The notes: generated by a model from the letters alone, not told the origin. DNA of 64,000 nucleotides from Strigamia acuminata (GCA_949358305.1 OX442315.1:1612001-1676000); one strand, 5' to 3'; positions 1 to 11,099 are shown, counted from the first letter of the stretch. Translations and numbers: made by a program.

Positions 1-2
1 AG

Positions 3-3000
3 GCGAATTTAATCTCAGTGTCCAAAATTGATAAGACCCGTCACCATATTCATATTTTCAATGGAGAAGTCCATATATATGAGACGGACATCACGAGTGC
101 CGTTCTGAAAGCAAAGGAGAAAGGAGGACTTTACTACGTGGATGGGTTGTGTACAAATCCAACTGTTGCCACTACGACTTCACCAATGATTCAGCAATCA
201 CCCGTACAGACATTTGTCACAACGGAAGTTGACTTCGTGAATATTCCGAAGCCAAGAAGGCAGAAGTCATCGCAAAAGGATATTTCGGATTTTAGGATTC
301 AAATGCCGCCATTACCTGCGACAGAGGCCCCGACGTCAATTTCGGCTGCCGTCAATCCTACATCCATGACACAATCTTTACCTGTCCACCTAAACCCTCC
401 AATCCATTCCTATGCTAATGCTCTCCAGCATATCCCCAGCAGTCCTCCACCCGTCACATCTCCTTCTCCCATCCAATCCGCTGGTAATCCTTCTCAATCA
501 CAAAAGAAGGCAACTACTAATCCTGTCCAATTACCGAAGAAAGCCCTTGCCAACCCCGCTTCCACCAAAGACGCAACTGGCTTGTGGCATAGTCGCCTTG
601 GGCATTTGCACACCAACGCGTTGAAGTTGTTAGCCAATAATGACAATGTATATGGACTCGAACCAGCGGAAGTGTCGCAAGAATTAGCGTGCAACGACTG
701 CCGCCTTGCGAAATCCGTCAGAGCTTCCCACAAACCGGATCTACATCCTTCAACATCTCAGCCCCTTGATCTTTTGCATATGGACGTGTGGGGGCCGTAT
801 CCGGTAGCCTCGTTTGGGGGCGCTCGCTTCGTTTTCACCGTCATTGACGACGCGACGCGATACACCTGGATCACGCCTTTAGCTCAAAAATCCCAAGTAT
901 TCTCGTGCTTCAAGGAAATCGTCGCCAGAGTCGAGCGCGTTGCGAATACGCGCATCAAAGCCATTCGATCAGATAGAGGCGGCGAATTCATGTCCAACGA
1001 ATTCCAACAGTACTTGAAGGAAAAGGGGATCCAGGGACAGCGAACAAATCCGTCAAGCCCTCAAATGAACGGCACAGCCGAAAGAATTAACCGGACAATG
1101 GTTGACCACATTAGAGCTGTTATACAAGAGACACAACTTCCGGAAGGTTTATGGGCTGAACTCGCGGTCAATTTCGCCTACATTAAAAATAGAAGTCCAC
1201 ATTCCCGTTTGAACAACCAAGTGCCATACATACTTTGGCGTCAGCGTGCCCTTTCTTTGCGCCACCTGAGGAAAATTGGATCTAAGTGCTGGGTGCACTT
1301 TACTGCACCGGGACGCAAAAAGCTTGATCCTCGTGCTTGGGAGGGTTTCCTCGTAGGCTACGCCACGGGTACACGTGGTTACCGTATATGGAATCCTGTG
1401 GACAATAGCGTAACGGAGTCAACTCACGTTCGCATCGATGAACACCAATCTTATAAAAGGACACTAAGAAGTCAAAATGGTCATCGCAATCAAATCTTCG
1501 AGGAACCCGACGTTGGTCAACAACAACATGTGTCATTCGACGATAACGTCCACTATTTGGATTGGCCAAAAGCCGACACTGACGGGGATTCATCGGGTAC
1601 ATCCGATGACGATGACGATGATGATGATGGAAATGGATCAGTTTCGAAATCGATATCCATCCCAATGGTGCACATTTCCCCGCTTAACACACCTGAACGT
1701 CAGCTGGTAGAAGCATGCGCACTGGCATTACCGGATTCTGCGAGTTTGGGACGATCAGCATCATATCCAATTCTTTATCAAGAGGAAGGACAGGATACGG
1801 ATGAAGATGTTGGACAGATTGTTGATGAGGCAATTCAACCGGACGCGGCAGAGTTGCAACAGATTCAGTCTCAACACATCTCACCGGAAACGTCTCAAAC
1901 TAGTTCTCCTGGGCTTTCACCGCCTGGCTCACCAACTCGTTTCGTCACAACGCGCAGAAGAGACGGCCGGAATGTTTTGCAACATATGATGCCAATATTC
2001 GATCAAGGAGCTTTGTCACCATTGCCTCCTGGCCCTACTCATGTTGCAGCACCGTCAGCCGGGAAAACATCTTTCTACTGGCGCTATGTTGGCGGAGATA
2101 CAGTCTTTAGACGATGGGTTCGAGAGGAACATCTCCGAAAAGATCAACGCCCCGGATGCATAGACACCGATGTCTATTATTTCCCCGAACCTAATCTCCG
2201 ACTTCGTTCGAGACGGGACGTTGAAGAATTCTGCACGATGAATAATCTCCCCTACGATCCAGAACTTTTCTTTTTCGGCAATATGGAGCACACACTGCCC
2301 ACGATTCCCGGTCCTCGACATGCCGCTCACCTTTGCCGTACGGAACCATCATCGTACGCAGAAATTCCAAAATTTCAAGACGCTCCGAAGTGGCGCGAAG
2401 CCATTGACGAAGAACTGGGAATTTTCAAGGAAAGGCAGATTTATCAAGAAGTTCCGAGGCCGCCCGACACTACAGTCTTAGGCTGTAAATGGATCTTCAA
2501 ACTGAAGACGGATCTAAGCGGCGAAATAACTCGTTATCGTGCTCGACTCGTCGCACAAGGTTTTCGCCAAACCATCGGGGTGGATTACGACGAGGTCTTT
2601 AGCCCAGTCGTGAACTTTGTGTTGATCCGACTATTCTTCTGTCTTCTGGTCGTCCTCAGAGGATGGAAGGATGCTCACCTCGACGTTAAAAGTGCATACC
2701 TGTATGGGGACCTGAAGCACAAGGTGTACATGCGCATCCCCGCAGGTGCAACTTGTTCGAATCCCGGAAACGTTTGGCTGCTTGTTAAATCCCTCTACGG
2801 ACTTCACCAATCAGGGAGGGAATGGTACGAAAAGTTGGATGGAACGTTACGAGCTCTCGGTTTTCGAAAGATGCCCGCGTGCAATTGTGTGTACATTTAC
2901 GGCAATTGTGCCGTTATGCTAGTATACGTCGATGACATCGTACTGTTTTACGCTTCCGACACCGTGTTAACCCGGATCATCCAGCTTATCTCGTCCAAAT

Positions 3001-3866
3001 TCGACATAGTTAATCTTGGTCCCATCACGAGACTATTGGGCGTCGAGTTCATTCGAGACGCTGGGCGAACCTTCATCACGCAACGCGCCTACATTACGAA
3101 GCTCGTTAAGAAGTTCGAGGTCTCTATCAATCGCCTCGTGAAGGTCCCCGTCACACCCGGGACAACGCTCGTGAAGGGATCGACCGATAACCTGCCGGAT
3201 TTTCCTTACCGATCTCTCATCGGTTCGCTTTTATTTCTCGCGTCGAGAACACGCCCCGACATCTTATTTTCGGTCATTTCGCTGAGCCAATTCAACACAT
3301 GTTACGACAAAACGCACATCCGAGCCCTTCTCCAAGTACTCCAGTACGTGGCCAACACTATCGACTATCGAATCGAGCTTTCTGGCTGCAATTCAAGTCA
3401 ACTATGGGCCTTCACGGATGCGTCATGGGCAAGCGAAGCAGCCACGTCTCTAAGTTTCGGCGGCTATATCAACTTTATCGGAAATGTGCCAATTGGCTGG
3501 TCGTGCCGAAAACAGTCAACGGTTGCATGTTCCACCATGGAAGCGGAATTTATCGCCCTGGTGGAATGTGTGAAGGAATCCTTCTGGCTCGACAACATTT
3601 ATACCGAATTTCCGATTCTCGACAGGCAATCCCGACCGATCATTTATTCCGACGCCCTCGCAGCCATCCAGTTTACTTCGAATGACGTGGAAAATTCAAA
3701 GACCAAACATATCCGCGTCAAATATCATTGGCTACGAGAGTGGTTTACGGCGGGATGTTTCGACCTACATAAAGTATCCGGTGAACAGAACGTTGCGGAC
3801 ATTTTCACCAAGTGGCTTAGTTCCGAACGTTTGAAATCATTAATTTCCAAGATCTTCCGAGTCTGA
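3..3866 (+). CDS. pol: Element G: Copia-type polyprotein, 5' part outside window
   Basis: The reading frame is open to the left edge. The first residues read NLISVSKI, the usual sequence just after the Copia protease, so gag and protease lie outside the window and the GTG at 18 is not a real start. In order from position 18: GAG-pre-integrase (LWHSRLGHL, about residue 193, then CNDC); integrase core with D256 (HMDVWG), D319 (SDRGGEF) and E355 (TAERIN), a DD35E triad; a variable acidic linker with an eight-Asp run near residue 535; reverse transcriptase with YVDDIVLF (D972, D973); RNase H with TDASWA near 1134; and the terminal ADIFTKWL motif. No internal stop or frameshift is present, so this part looks functional. 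It belongs to the same Copia clade as element D (shared RPDILFSVI, SLYGLHQSGR). Being Copia is certain; completeness cannot be judged. Confidence 0.95.
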   Translation, partial: ANLISVSKIDKTRHHIHIFNGEVHIYETDITSAVLKAKEKGGLYYVDGLCTNPTVATTTSPMIQQSPVQTFVTTEVDFVNIPKPRRQKSSQKDISDFRIQMPPLPATEAPTSISAAVNPTSMTQSLPVHLNPPIHSYANALQHIPSSPPPVTSPSPIQSAGNPSQSQKKATTNPVQLPKKALANPASTKDATGLWHSRLGHLHTNALKLLANNDNVYGLEPAEVSQELACNDCRLAKSVRASHKPDLHPSTSQPLDLLHMDVWGPYPVASFGGARFVFTVIDDATRYTWITPLAQKSQVFSCFKEIVARVERVANTRIKAIRSDRGGEFMSNEFQQYLKEKGIQGQRTNPSSPQMNGTAERINRTMVDHIRAVIQETQLPEGLWAELAVNFAYIKNRSPHSRLNNQVPYILWRQRALSLRHLRKIGSKCWVHFTAPGRKKLDPRAWEGFLVGYATGTRGYRIWNPVDNSVTESTHVRIDEHQSYKRTLRSQNGHRNQIFEEPDVGQQQHVSFDDNVHYLDWPKADTDGDSSGTSDDDDDDDDGNGSVSKSISIPMVHISPLNTPERQLVEACALALPDSASLGRSASYPILYQEEGQDTDEDVGQIVDEAIQPDAAELQQIQSQHISPETSQTSSPGLSPPGSPTRFVTTRRRDGRNVLQHMMPIFDQGALSPLPPGPTHVAAPSAGKTSFYWRYVGGDTVFRRWVREEHLRKDQRPGCIDTDVYYFPEPNLRLRSRRDVEEFCTMNNLPYDPELFFFGNMEHTLPTIPGPRHAAHLCRTEPSSYAEIPKFQDAPKWREAIDEELGIFKERQIYQEVPRPPDTTVLGCKWIFKLKTDLSGEITRYRARLVAQGFRQTIGVDYDEVFSPVVNFVLIRLFFCLLVVLRGWKDAHLDVKSAYLYGDLKHKVYMRIPAGATCSNPGNVWLLVKSLYGLHQSGREWYEKLDGTLRALGFRKMPACNCVYIYGNCAVMLVYVDDIVLFYASDTVLTRIIQLISSKFDIVNLGPITRLLGVEFIRDAGRTFITQRAYITKLVKKFEVSINRLVKVPVTPGTTLVKGSTDNLPDFPYRSLIGSLLFLASRTRPDILFSVISLSQFNTCYDKTHIRALLQVLQYVANTIDYRIELSGCNSSQLWAFTDASWASEAATSLSFGGYINFIGNVPIGWSCRKQSTVACSTMEAEFIALVECVKESFWLDNIYTEFPILDRQSRPIIYSDALAAIQFTSNDVENSKTKHIRVKYHWLREWFTAGCFDLHKVSGEQNVADIFTKWLSSERLKSLISKIFRV

Positions 3867-4085
3867 TTTCACCGTGACTTTATCGTGACATTCTTTATTT
3901 ATTATTCCCGATTACGAGGATCATCGAGTTCCAGTGGGAATATTCGGGCTTACATAGCGTTCTTCAATAACAGTACCCGGCTCGATGATTCGACTTTATT
4001 GTTTTGTTTTTCGATTTCATATGCACTGTAATTCCAGTATCCGTTTGTCATTTCCCCTGATCCTATTTCCATCGAAAGGGGGAAT
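3867..4085 (+). other. Element G 3' untranslated region with polypurine tract
   Basis: This noncoding stretch separates the polyprotein stop from the LTR. It ends with the purine run CGAAAGGGGGAAT (4073-4085) directly before TGTTGG. The arrangement is the same as in element D, where GCAAAGGGGGATT precedes TGTTGGG, so this is read as the plus-strand priming polypurine tract. Confidence 0.75.
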
Positions 4086-4638
4086 TGTTGGTCTAAAATA
4101 GTCCAAGTGTGTGTCGATGTGATATAGGATCACATTTGATCGTTTATTTATTTCTATTTCGATGTATTTATCATTAATTGTCCTATTTAGCATTATTCTA
4201 TGTTTATATACATTTTTATGTTCTTATGCATGTGGTATCATGCACTTTTCAGCCCTAGTTTATGTTTTCCCAAACTTTTACTTTGTATAACGCTTAATTA
4301 CGACACTAGGTGTCGCACTTGTATATTCTCAACAATCCAACATGGCGCCGCACACGCCTGTGTACTTCCTCATTTTCTCAGCTCTGAAATGGAGCCATAT
4401 TGTAAGTTATTATTGTTTTATTAAAGTGTTTATAGTTTTAGACAGTTGTCTTTCTTATTAGAGCACCTTCTGTGCTTAGTCAAGCGCATATAAGCGGCCA
4501 TAAGCCGCGCGCTTTCGCCGGTTGTCACGTCGCATTTGCGTTCACGTTCGTACGGGTCGTACGACGCCGCCATTCGCTTCCACGTTCGGTATTCACCGAA
4601 TTTGCGCCGCTCTCCTCTGCTACAGAATCCACGTAACA
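4086..4638 (+). repeat. LTR following element G (TGTTGG...GTAACA)
   Basis: The start TGTTGG lies directly after a Copia-style polypurine tract, which argues for the 3' LTR of G. The end CCACGTAACA, followed by TGGTGGAGATGCGGTCTC, is nearly identical to the LTR end and primer-binding site of the Gypsy element E (42224-42253). The segment may therefore be a Copia 3' LTR, or a composite in which a Gypsy 5' LTR lies within or against it. The partner LTR is not in the window, so start and end cannot be confirmed by alignment. Confidence 0.55.
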
Positions 4639-5270
4639 AATGGTGGAGATGCGGTCTCTTTCTTTATACCGTACACAAATTAGAATAAAAGACCCTTAAA
4701 TAGCTGAGAAATCACTGAAAAATTAGTGAAAATTGGAAAATCAGAGTGAAAATTGCTTTGTGAAACATATAAAATTTTGAAAATACCCAATCTAATTTGA
4801 ATATGAATGAGTCATTGTCAAGAGTGATAAGAATAATGGAAGTGAGTCACTATTAATGAGGTTGATAGAGTTAATTAAGTGAAAATTGGCAAAGTTGAAG
4901 ATAATTAAATAGAATAAATTTTTGAACATATCATTGGATGAATTTGCATTAAATAATATTTATTGTAAAGTTTGAGTTTGTTTGGATTTACTAATGAATG
5001 TTTTGAATTTCAGGATATTTTTGTAAAGTGTTTCTAATAAGAAAATTTCCCTTGAATATTTACTAGTGATAGTTTTGATGAATTTTTGTAATTATGACCG
5101 TGAAAATTTGAATGTATTTGATGTTTTTTGTAATGTATGACCATGAAAATGAATTGTTTTGAGATTTTTGTAGAAATGACCGTGAAAATGTTTTTTTTTT
5201 GTTGAATTGTTTTGATGAATTTTTGAGATTTGATTGTGAAAATTGAATTGTTTAATTACTGACTTGTTTT
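4639..5270 (+). other. AT-rich leader-like region with degenerate tandem repeats
   Basis: It opens with a primer-binding-site-like TGGTGGAGATGCGG (from 4641) and continues as AT-rich sequence full of gtgaaaatt motifs, like the leader of element E. Between about 5040 and 5250 the phrase atgaccRtgaaaat recurs at spacings of roughly 40-55 bp. No coding sequence was recognised. It ends with the acceptor-like tttttcag at about 5267-5274. It is probably the 5' leader of a truncated Gypsy element whose gag and pol are absent. Confidence 0.4.
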
Positions 5271-5941
5271 TCAGAAAGTGTTCTGTGTGTTAACCTTCGG
5301 AAGCGAGTGCACCCGCAAAATCCGCACTTTAGGGGTGACTATTCCTCGGATTCCGGCCGGGCCAAACTCTTCCGGAAAATGTCCGGGGGAATGCTGAGAG
5401 TGCCGATAGACGACATTTGATTTTATATCGTGAGTTTTTGTGCGGTTTGCGCCGTGTTTATTATTCGTACGAGATTTGGTATTTTCGCAGGGTTGTTGTC
5501 GCGCGAGATTCATCGGGGTAAAGCGAGTTCATCAACGACCTCGCCGATGAATGTTGCTAAAAATCTGTGCAAGTGTTGTCAAATATTGCTGTGATTCGAT
5601 GGAATTTTTGTCAGACATTGGGAAATTTTTTTTGACTTGTCCAACGCGCCAGTAAATCGAGCGTCCACACGCGCCCACATGCGTGAACAGTGCACTCGCC
5701 CTCCCGCCCCGTCGGCGTAGGCGCCGGCCGTCCCCCCTCTCTCTCTCTCTTCCGCCCGGGAATCGCCCTTCCGCCCGTCACCGAATTTTGTCAATATCTG
5801 ATAAATTTCCACAGAATTGCAGCGACATTGTACGAGATATTTCTGCCCGATTTGACGGACTTATGTAAAACATTGCTGAAATTCCGTGGAAATTTATAAA
5901 ATATTGACAAAGGTTGGTGACCGACCCACGGCGCGTTGCGG
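5271..5941. other. Unassigned, partly GC-rich flank of element A
   Basis: No gene was recognised here; the short ORFs in several frames share no motif with anything else. The segment holds a CT-rich simple stretch (about 5728-5750) and a foldback palindrome (listed separately). It ends in GCGG (5938-5941), the left target-site duplication of element A. Confidence 0.4.
5786..5911. repeat. Imperfect foldback palindrome of about 45-bp arms
   Basis: The arm at 5786-5832 (ttttgtcaatatctgataaa...) reappears as the reverse complement at about 5866-5911 (...tttataaaatattgacaaag) with scattered mismatches and a spacer of about 33 bp. A more degenerate copy of the right-arm sequence lies near 5573-5625. 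This could be a small foldback element or a structured part of an old repeat. Confidence 0.55.
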
Positions 5942-7706
5942 TGTGACGGTGACGACCACAACTCCCATTTAACAATGGTACCGGGAAGAGATCGCAATAA
6001 AATACAGTGAATAACACGAGATAAATACAAGAGACAATATTATCAACACACTACAGTTTTATTGTTAGTAAACAATAATATCAATGCTAAATTGTACATA
6101 AGACTAATGCCGACATTTGGCCCGTTAAATAACTACTAAACTATACAAATGATTTTGGCCAAATGACCCTAAAATAATATCATTACGTGTCCGTGGGATG
6201 GGAGCGGTTTCCCCATTACTCGACCTGATTATAGATGTCATCTTAAGCCGGATGGCTGCGTTCTGGAGTCCGATACGGCTTCGCTGGTTTTTCTTGGTTC
6301 GTTTGTGTAAATTATCGCACGTCGATAAATCGAATGATCTGAGCATTGCGGTTGACTTTGTCTGCACCGCCACAACTTTGGGAGGATATTGGTGTAAGTA
6401 AATGTATCCATTTACTTATCAATATTCCGCTTACGAATTATATTTAATTCGTGTCGTTGTGAGTTTCTATTTAGATATTTCGCGGATAAGTTGTCATCAA
6501 CTTTATCGGTTATATTGAGTTCAATATAAGATTAAGTCTTTAGACTTGATTTGTCCAACTGGTTGTCAAGTTAAGTTTTGCTGTTATAAATAAAGTGAAG
6601 ATTAGGCTTCCCGTCGCAACACACAATTGCCGTCGAAAGAAATATACGCCTTGCAATGCAGAACGGTATCAAGCGTCCCCTGCGTCGCAACACGGTCGTT
6701 CGTCTGGCGATTGACGGTATCACGTACACAGGAGTCGATAGCTCGCGGCTCCGCACAGCAGTATAATCTCTCGCGGTACTAATAATAGACCGACTACTTT
6801 GGCATCGAATACCATGAGAATCAGCTTGCCAAACACTTGGTGCTACTCGTGGTTACTGTAAAAACAGACTGCTTTGGCACCATCCGGTGAAGGAACTAAT
6901 TCTCAACAGCAACGATGCTACTTGCGGTAACGGAATACGTTCATACCGAGAAAGACCACATGGTCCTGTCCGGAGGATACTGAATTGCACAACGGCGGGT
7001 TCTCCTTCGGCGTCGCAACCGTAAACTGTAACATTTATGCAACATAATGATCCCAGCACTTCGACTTCAATTGCCGGCGGTGGCATGATTCTGTAGAATC
7101 ATGCAACGGTTCTTTGCGAATAAATCAACAAAGAACCAAAAGGTTTTTTACGTGAACAACGAATCATATTTCTTAAGTAACAATACCAAACAGAAAATAA
7201 TCAAACAGAGCTGCTGAATGGCCGGTTGTTTGGGTTTATATAACCTGACTGGATTAGGGATTAATCCAATCAACCAACTGGAACATGGGTTCCACGAATC
7301 CCTCCAATCTCGTATCACCGGAAGTGGATACTGAGGAGCAATATGCTAATTCACACCACAACCGGAACTGGATACCCAGGACCGGAAATGGATCCACCAA
7401 TCACATCGATCGGTTGATCGATGGATTATCAAATCTCCATTTCTGCTGAACTAGAGATTCCCATCACTTAGTGTGAACAATAATTATTAATATATATTTA
7501 TATTAATCCTAATAAAGTGTCGTTTTATACAAATAAATATATTCTTATATTTATTTACCAGTTTCTTAACTCGCAATTCAATTTTACCGCTGAATTATAA
7601 TCGCGCCATCTAGTGGCGACTCGGAGCATTGACAAATGCGGGTTTCGCCGAAAAACACTTAGAATTCGGCCGTGTTATTAATAAATAGCACTTATAAACC
7701 GTCATA
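5942..7706 (-). repeat. Element A 3' LTR
   Basis: It matches 17280-19044 over its full 1765 bp. Plus-strand ends are TGTGACGG...CCGTCATA. Relative to element B, whose LTRs end CCGTCACA, one terminal base differs in both A copies. A CTCF/YY1-like site, GCGCCATCTAGTGGC, lies at 7603-7617. Confidence 0.93.
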
Positions 7707-8210
7707 CATCCCCCTTAATTACTCAACTTATAAATTTTATTCATAAGTTTATGTTATTCTTGCGAAATGACTTTATTAATAACTCAAAACAGGACTTTTT
7801 TCATCCCGAACAGCTGAGTGCGTGTGCGTGTGACTCAAAATAAATTTCATATTTCTGATGTGCGCAACAATTCTTTTTAATGAATTATCAAAAATAAAAT
7901 ATTATTTGGTTACAATAAAACAACTTGAAACTTTTACAATACTTAGTCTCATTTCTTCACACAATTATTATTTTTCAAATAACAGGAATTTTAACATAAT
8001 TTTTGGTAAATTATTTCTTTTTGTTTAACAATTATTAAAAGGTTTTCTTTTGATTTATAGGATTATCTCTCGATTTTCCTTTTAAAAATAACATGACTTT
8101 TGCATATCACAACCGCTTATTAAATACTAAACAGAATACTTTTGAGTTTTTTCGTTAATTCTAACATTTTTTCCTTAAATTCTTTTAAATTCGGAAATTA
8201 ACTCCGCGAG
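7707..8210 (-). other. Element A 3' untranslated region and polypurine tract
   Basis: Read on the minus strand, TTAAGGGGGATG (about 7707-7718) directly precedes the LTR and is the plus-strand priming polypurine tract. The rest is AT-rich and has no recognisable gene. Confidence 0.75.
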
Positions 8211-9892
8211 TCACTTGACTTTTTCTTCATCTGACTCGGATCCTTCGCTCTCTTTCTTAAGAGTCTCACTGGACTCACCGACTTCGGACTTTTCTAGGGG
8301 AAGAAATTCCGCTGGTCTTCGGTCGATGACGAAATTGGGTTCTTCACCTATATCTTCTGCGGGTGGAGATTTCGGCGCGTACTCCGGAGACCTTGGTTCA
8401 TATTCTGGAGTTTTCTCAACTAACTCGTAACTTTCTTCAATGACCTTCTTCGAAGCGTCGTATATCTCCGCAATGCAGGGGAGTCCGTAGAACCATGAAG
8501 GGTTTATTAATCCTCTTCCGTCGGTGTTGACTCTGTCAATTAGCAGTGTCCATATGTGCTCCAGCACAGCAAAAGATTCGCCTCGATTGGCGTTAAATAT
8601 CAACTTCATCACATGGACAGCATAGTTGATGTTCGAGGGATCGGTAGAGTCTGAGCGCATTTGTTCCGTGATTTTCTCGGCAATTCTAAAAAGCGTCGGA
8701 AAATAGTAGCTCACCTCGTATTCGAATAGATGCGCTATTTTCGCTCCTGGTGGAGGGAAAAAGGGTTCCACAAGAAGTTCATTTTCGGCTTCTTTTTCGT
8801 TCTCCTTGGATACCGTTTGACATCCTTTATCGACGACTGTTGTACTCTGTGGTTTTCGGGAGCTCTCTAGAGCTTCTGGCGGAATTCTCAGATCTTGCAT
8901 TTCCCTTCCTAGTGGAGTGGTTATGGCGTTCAAGAACTCCGGGCTGATGTACGGCGATCTTCCGTCACTGGAGAGGACAATTTTACACTCCGGGCAAGTT
9001 GCCCACAACCTGGCCGGGGGAGGGTGAATTCCCATGACCACAAACGGCAGAAAGCTGGGGCGCCAAGGTTGGCCTTTGGGCCGCTTCTTTGTGCCCTCGC
9101 AATTGGAACATTGCGCCAGGTGGCCTCCGGTTCCCGATCCCGAGACCCACCCGACGGCGGAACAAAAAGGACATGGCACTTCGTCCTTCGAGAGTACCAT
9201 ATTATCATGTGGTTTGCCGTTCTCTTTATCTTGTTTACACTGGTCTCGTCTTTTCTGGATCTGACGAACTTTATTTGCCAACTTTTGGCGATCTGACCAT
9301 GCGCTGGTATTTGACCTATTCCTAGGTTGGTCGGACCTTCGGTAGGAGGAATACGACCTTTTTTCCCGGTCTCGGTCTGGTGAATCGTTAAATCTAACGT
9401 ATTCTCTTTTCGAACGCTCTTGGCCAGTACAAGAGGAAGGTGTAGCGTCTTCCGAAGTTCGGCGGTGTTTAGCTTCCATTGGTGGAGATTTTCTTCTTCG
9501 TTCGGGCGACTCGACTCGGTTGTACACAATTTCCACCTTTCGCGGTTTACTGGTACTCGGCTGGTTTTTTGCAATTGGCGGATTATTTCTGGCGAAATCA
9601 TCCGCTTTTATCTTTGGAATAACAAATGGCTTCGCCGTTGATTCTTTTTTGGCCGGTTCCTCCTGTAACGTGGGGGTTCCGGGTGGACCAAGCTCAGCGG
9701 GGAGCAATTCGGGATGTTGGCGAGCCCAACTCAAAATATCCCAGCCTCTGGCGTTGATAATCACGGGTGTTTTGGGACACCCTTCTACGAATACGGCAGC
9801 GGCCGAAGGAGGTGCCGTTACTTCTTCATCGGAGGAAGAGGATTCGACCAACACGTATTTTCTCTTTTTTTCGATCTTTTTTTCCCATTTTT
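8211..9892 (-). CDS. Element A ORF3: zinc-ribbon protein in the env position
   Basis: An ORF of about 560 residues downstream of pol, on the element's strand. No signal peptide, membrane segment, furin site or envelope motif is visible, so it is not a recognisable env. The frame opens at TTG (9923) with no nearby ATG, while a splice-acceptor-like TTATTTTCTCTAG ends at 9893; I infer that the protein is made from a spliced RNA. It has a basic, Ser/Arg-rich N half. Counting from 9923, a CxxC...CxxC zinc ribbon follows (C251, C254, C272, C275; the spacing recalls DnaJ-type fingers), with a further CxxC at C310/C313. A helical region spans roughly 395-500, then SPEYxP repeats and an acidic tail. 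The family is not recognised. The NYAVHVM...IWTLLIDR stretch (about 433-465) weakly recalls a stretch of element C's ORF3. Confidence 0.7.
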
Positions 9893-10713
9893 CTAGAGAA
9901 AATAATATAGAGAATCTTATCAATACGATTTATTTAACAAAATTTATACCGCCATCTATCGTGAAAATTTATCAACTTTCTTGATGGTTTCGATATATTT
10001 TTATATCGGGATTTTACGTGCGGCTTTTTTTTACTATTCGTAATATTCTTGATAAACTTATCTTTGAAATACTTACACTAGGAATCTCCTGAATCCACTT
10101 AAGTATTCACAATGATGTGGTGCCGATTTTTTAATTGACAAAACTCGTTGCTTTTAGCGAAGATGTTCTTCGCCAACGTAGAGATTCTAATTTTATATAT
10201 AAAATAGTCGTGAATATCTCTTGATATTTTTAAATTTATCATTACTTACACGTAACACTCTTAGTACAACGTTGAAGCGTCGTGATGATGTTTCGAATTT
10301 TCTCGAAGGAGAAATTTTTCTTCCTCCCGCCGAGGTCACGTGTTCGTCTTTTTTCAGACGAAATTAATCACCGAAGTTTTCTCTCGTCCTTTTCTATCAT
10401 GAAAGGATTATAACATTAAGTCCCGACATATAATGTCCCGAGTTTATTGGTAATATATGGGTCTTACCACGAATTTCGAGGTTTTCTTGAAAGAAATCGC
10501 GACGAATTTTTCTATCGACGCAGGTGTCAAAGTTGACTCGCACATGTGTGTGAAGCTTGTGAGAGAACAAATCCTCTACTCTCTACCCGGGGTATTTTCA
10601 CCATATTCTCCTATAGGTTTATGATTTAACCATGACTAATTTGTGGGTCAAAAGTGACCCGATTTTTTATCTTTTTAAATACTTTATATTTTATTTTAAA
10701 AAATACGCTATCA
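9893..10713 (-). other. Element A pol-ORF3 spacer
   Basis: About 820 bp of AT-rich sequence with no recognisable coding segment on either strand. By position it would hold the intron or acceptor region upstream of ORF3. Confidence 0.5.
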
Positions 10714-11099
10714 CTAGCGGCGATCTTGAATCAGATGTATAAAATCTGTTGTGCATTCTTGATTTGTCGTAGAAATTCGCTTCGTACGAGGTTGCAGTTG
10801 TGGAAGTTCACAACTTCTTTTCCTTTTCCTAAGATTATAATCATGTTTTGGATTATTAACTACGATGTCGCTTTCTTTTGAAGTGGGAGTCGTAACTTCT
10901 TTGGGATCTAATTCCATATTAGCAGAATTATTTCCTAATTCTTGATTATTTAATTCGCTTGAATTATTTACGATTGAACTTTCGTTCATCCAATCAGGGT
11001 TTGGGTGATTCTCTACTCTTCGTGAGTGGCTTGTATTGCTGGCAATGAATACAACTTCGGACGTAATTGCGAGTATCTTTATTCATCTTCGGCCAGTAA
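10714..11099 (-). pseudogene. pol: Element A pol 3' remnants: integrase zinc-finger half and C-terminal tail
   Basis: Immediately past the pol stop, a different minus-strand frame continues the integrase HHCC finger (YYWPKMNKDTRNYVRSC, then CIHC), so a short TA-type slip in ACTTATATATTACTGG near 11095-11105 broke the frame. That frame stops at 10994-10996. A third frame then gives the typical Gypsy pol C-terminal tail (DYNLRKRKR, 10714-10989). The DDE integrase core that should lie between them is missing, so about 280 codons appear deleted. Both lesions are read directly; the order of events is unknown. Confidence 0.75.

Noticed and set aside
5271-5513. 80-aa minus-strand ORF in the flank of element A
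   Set aside because: No motif, no copies elsewhere in the window, and no start or splice context.
6853-7086. Small ORF (MPPPAIEVEVLG...) on the minus strand of the A LTR, present in all four A/B LTR copies (also 18191-18424, 54654-54857, 62156-62359)
   Set aside because: It is shared because the LTRs are homologous. Differences between A and B versions are mostly amino-acid changing, and B's is shorter, so there is no sign of coding selection.
8211-9923. Envelope (env) assignment for ORF3 of element A
   Set aside because: No signal peptide, transmembrane segment or cleavage motif; zinc-ribbon cysteines and a basic, Ser/Arg-rich composition instead.
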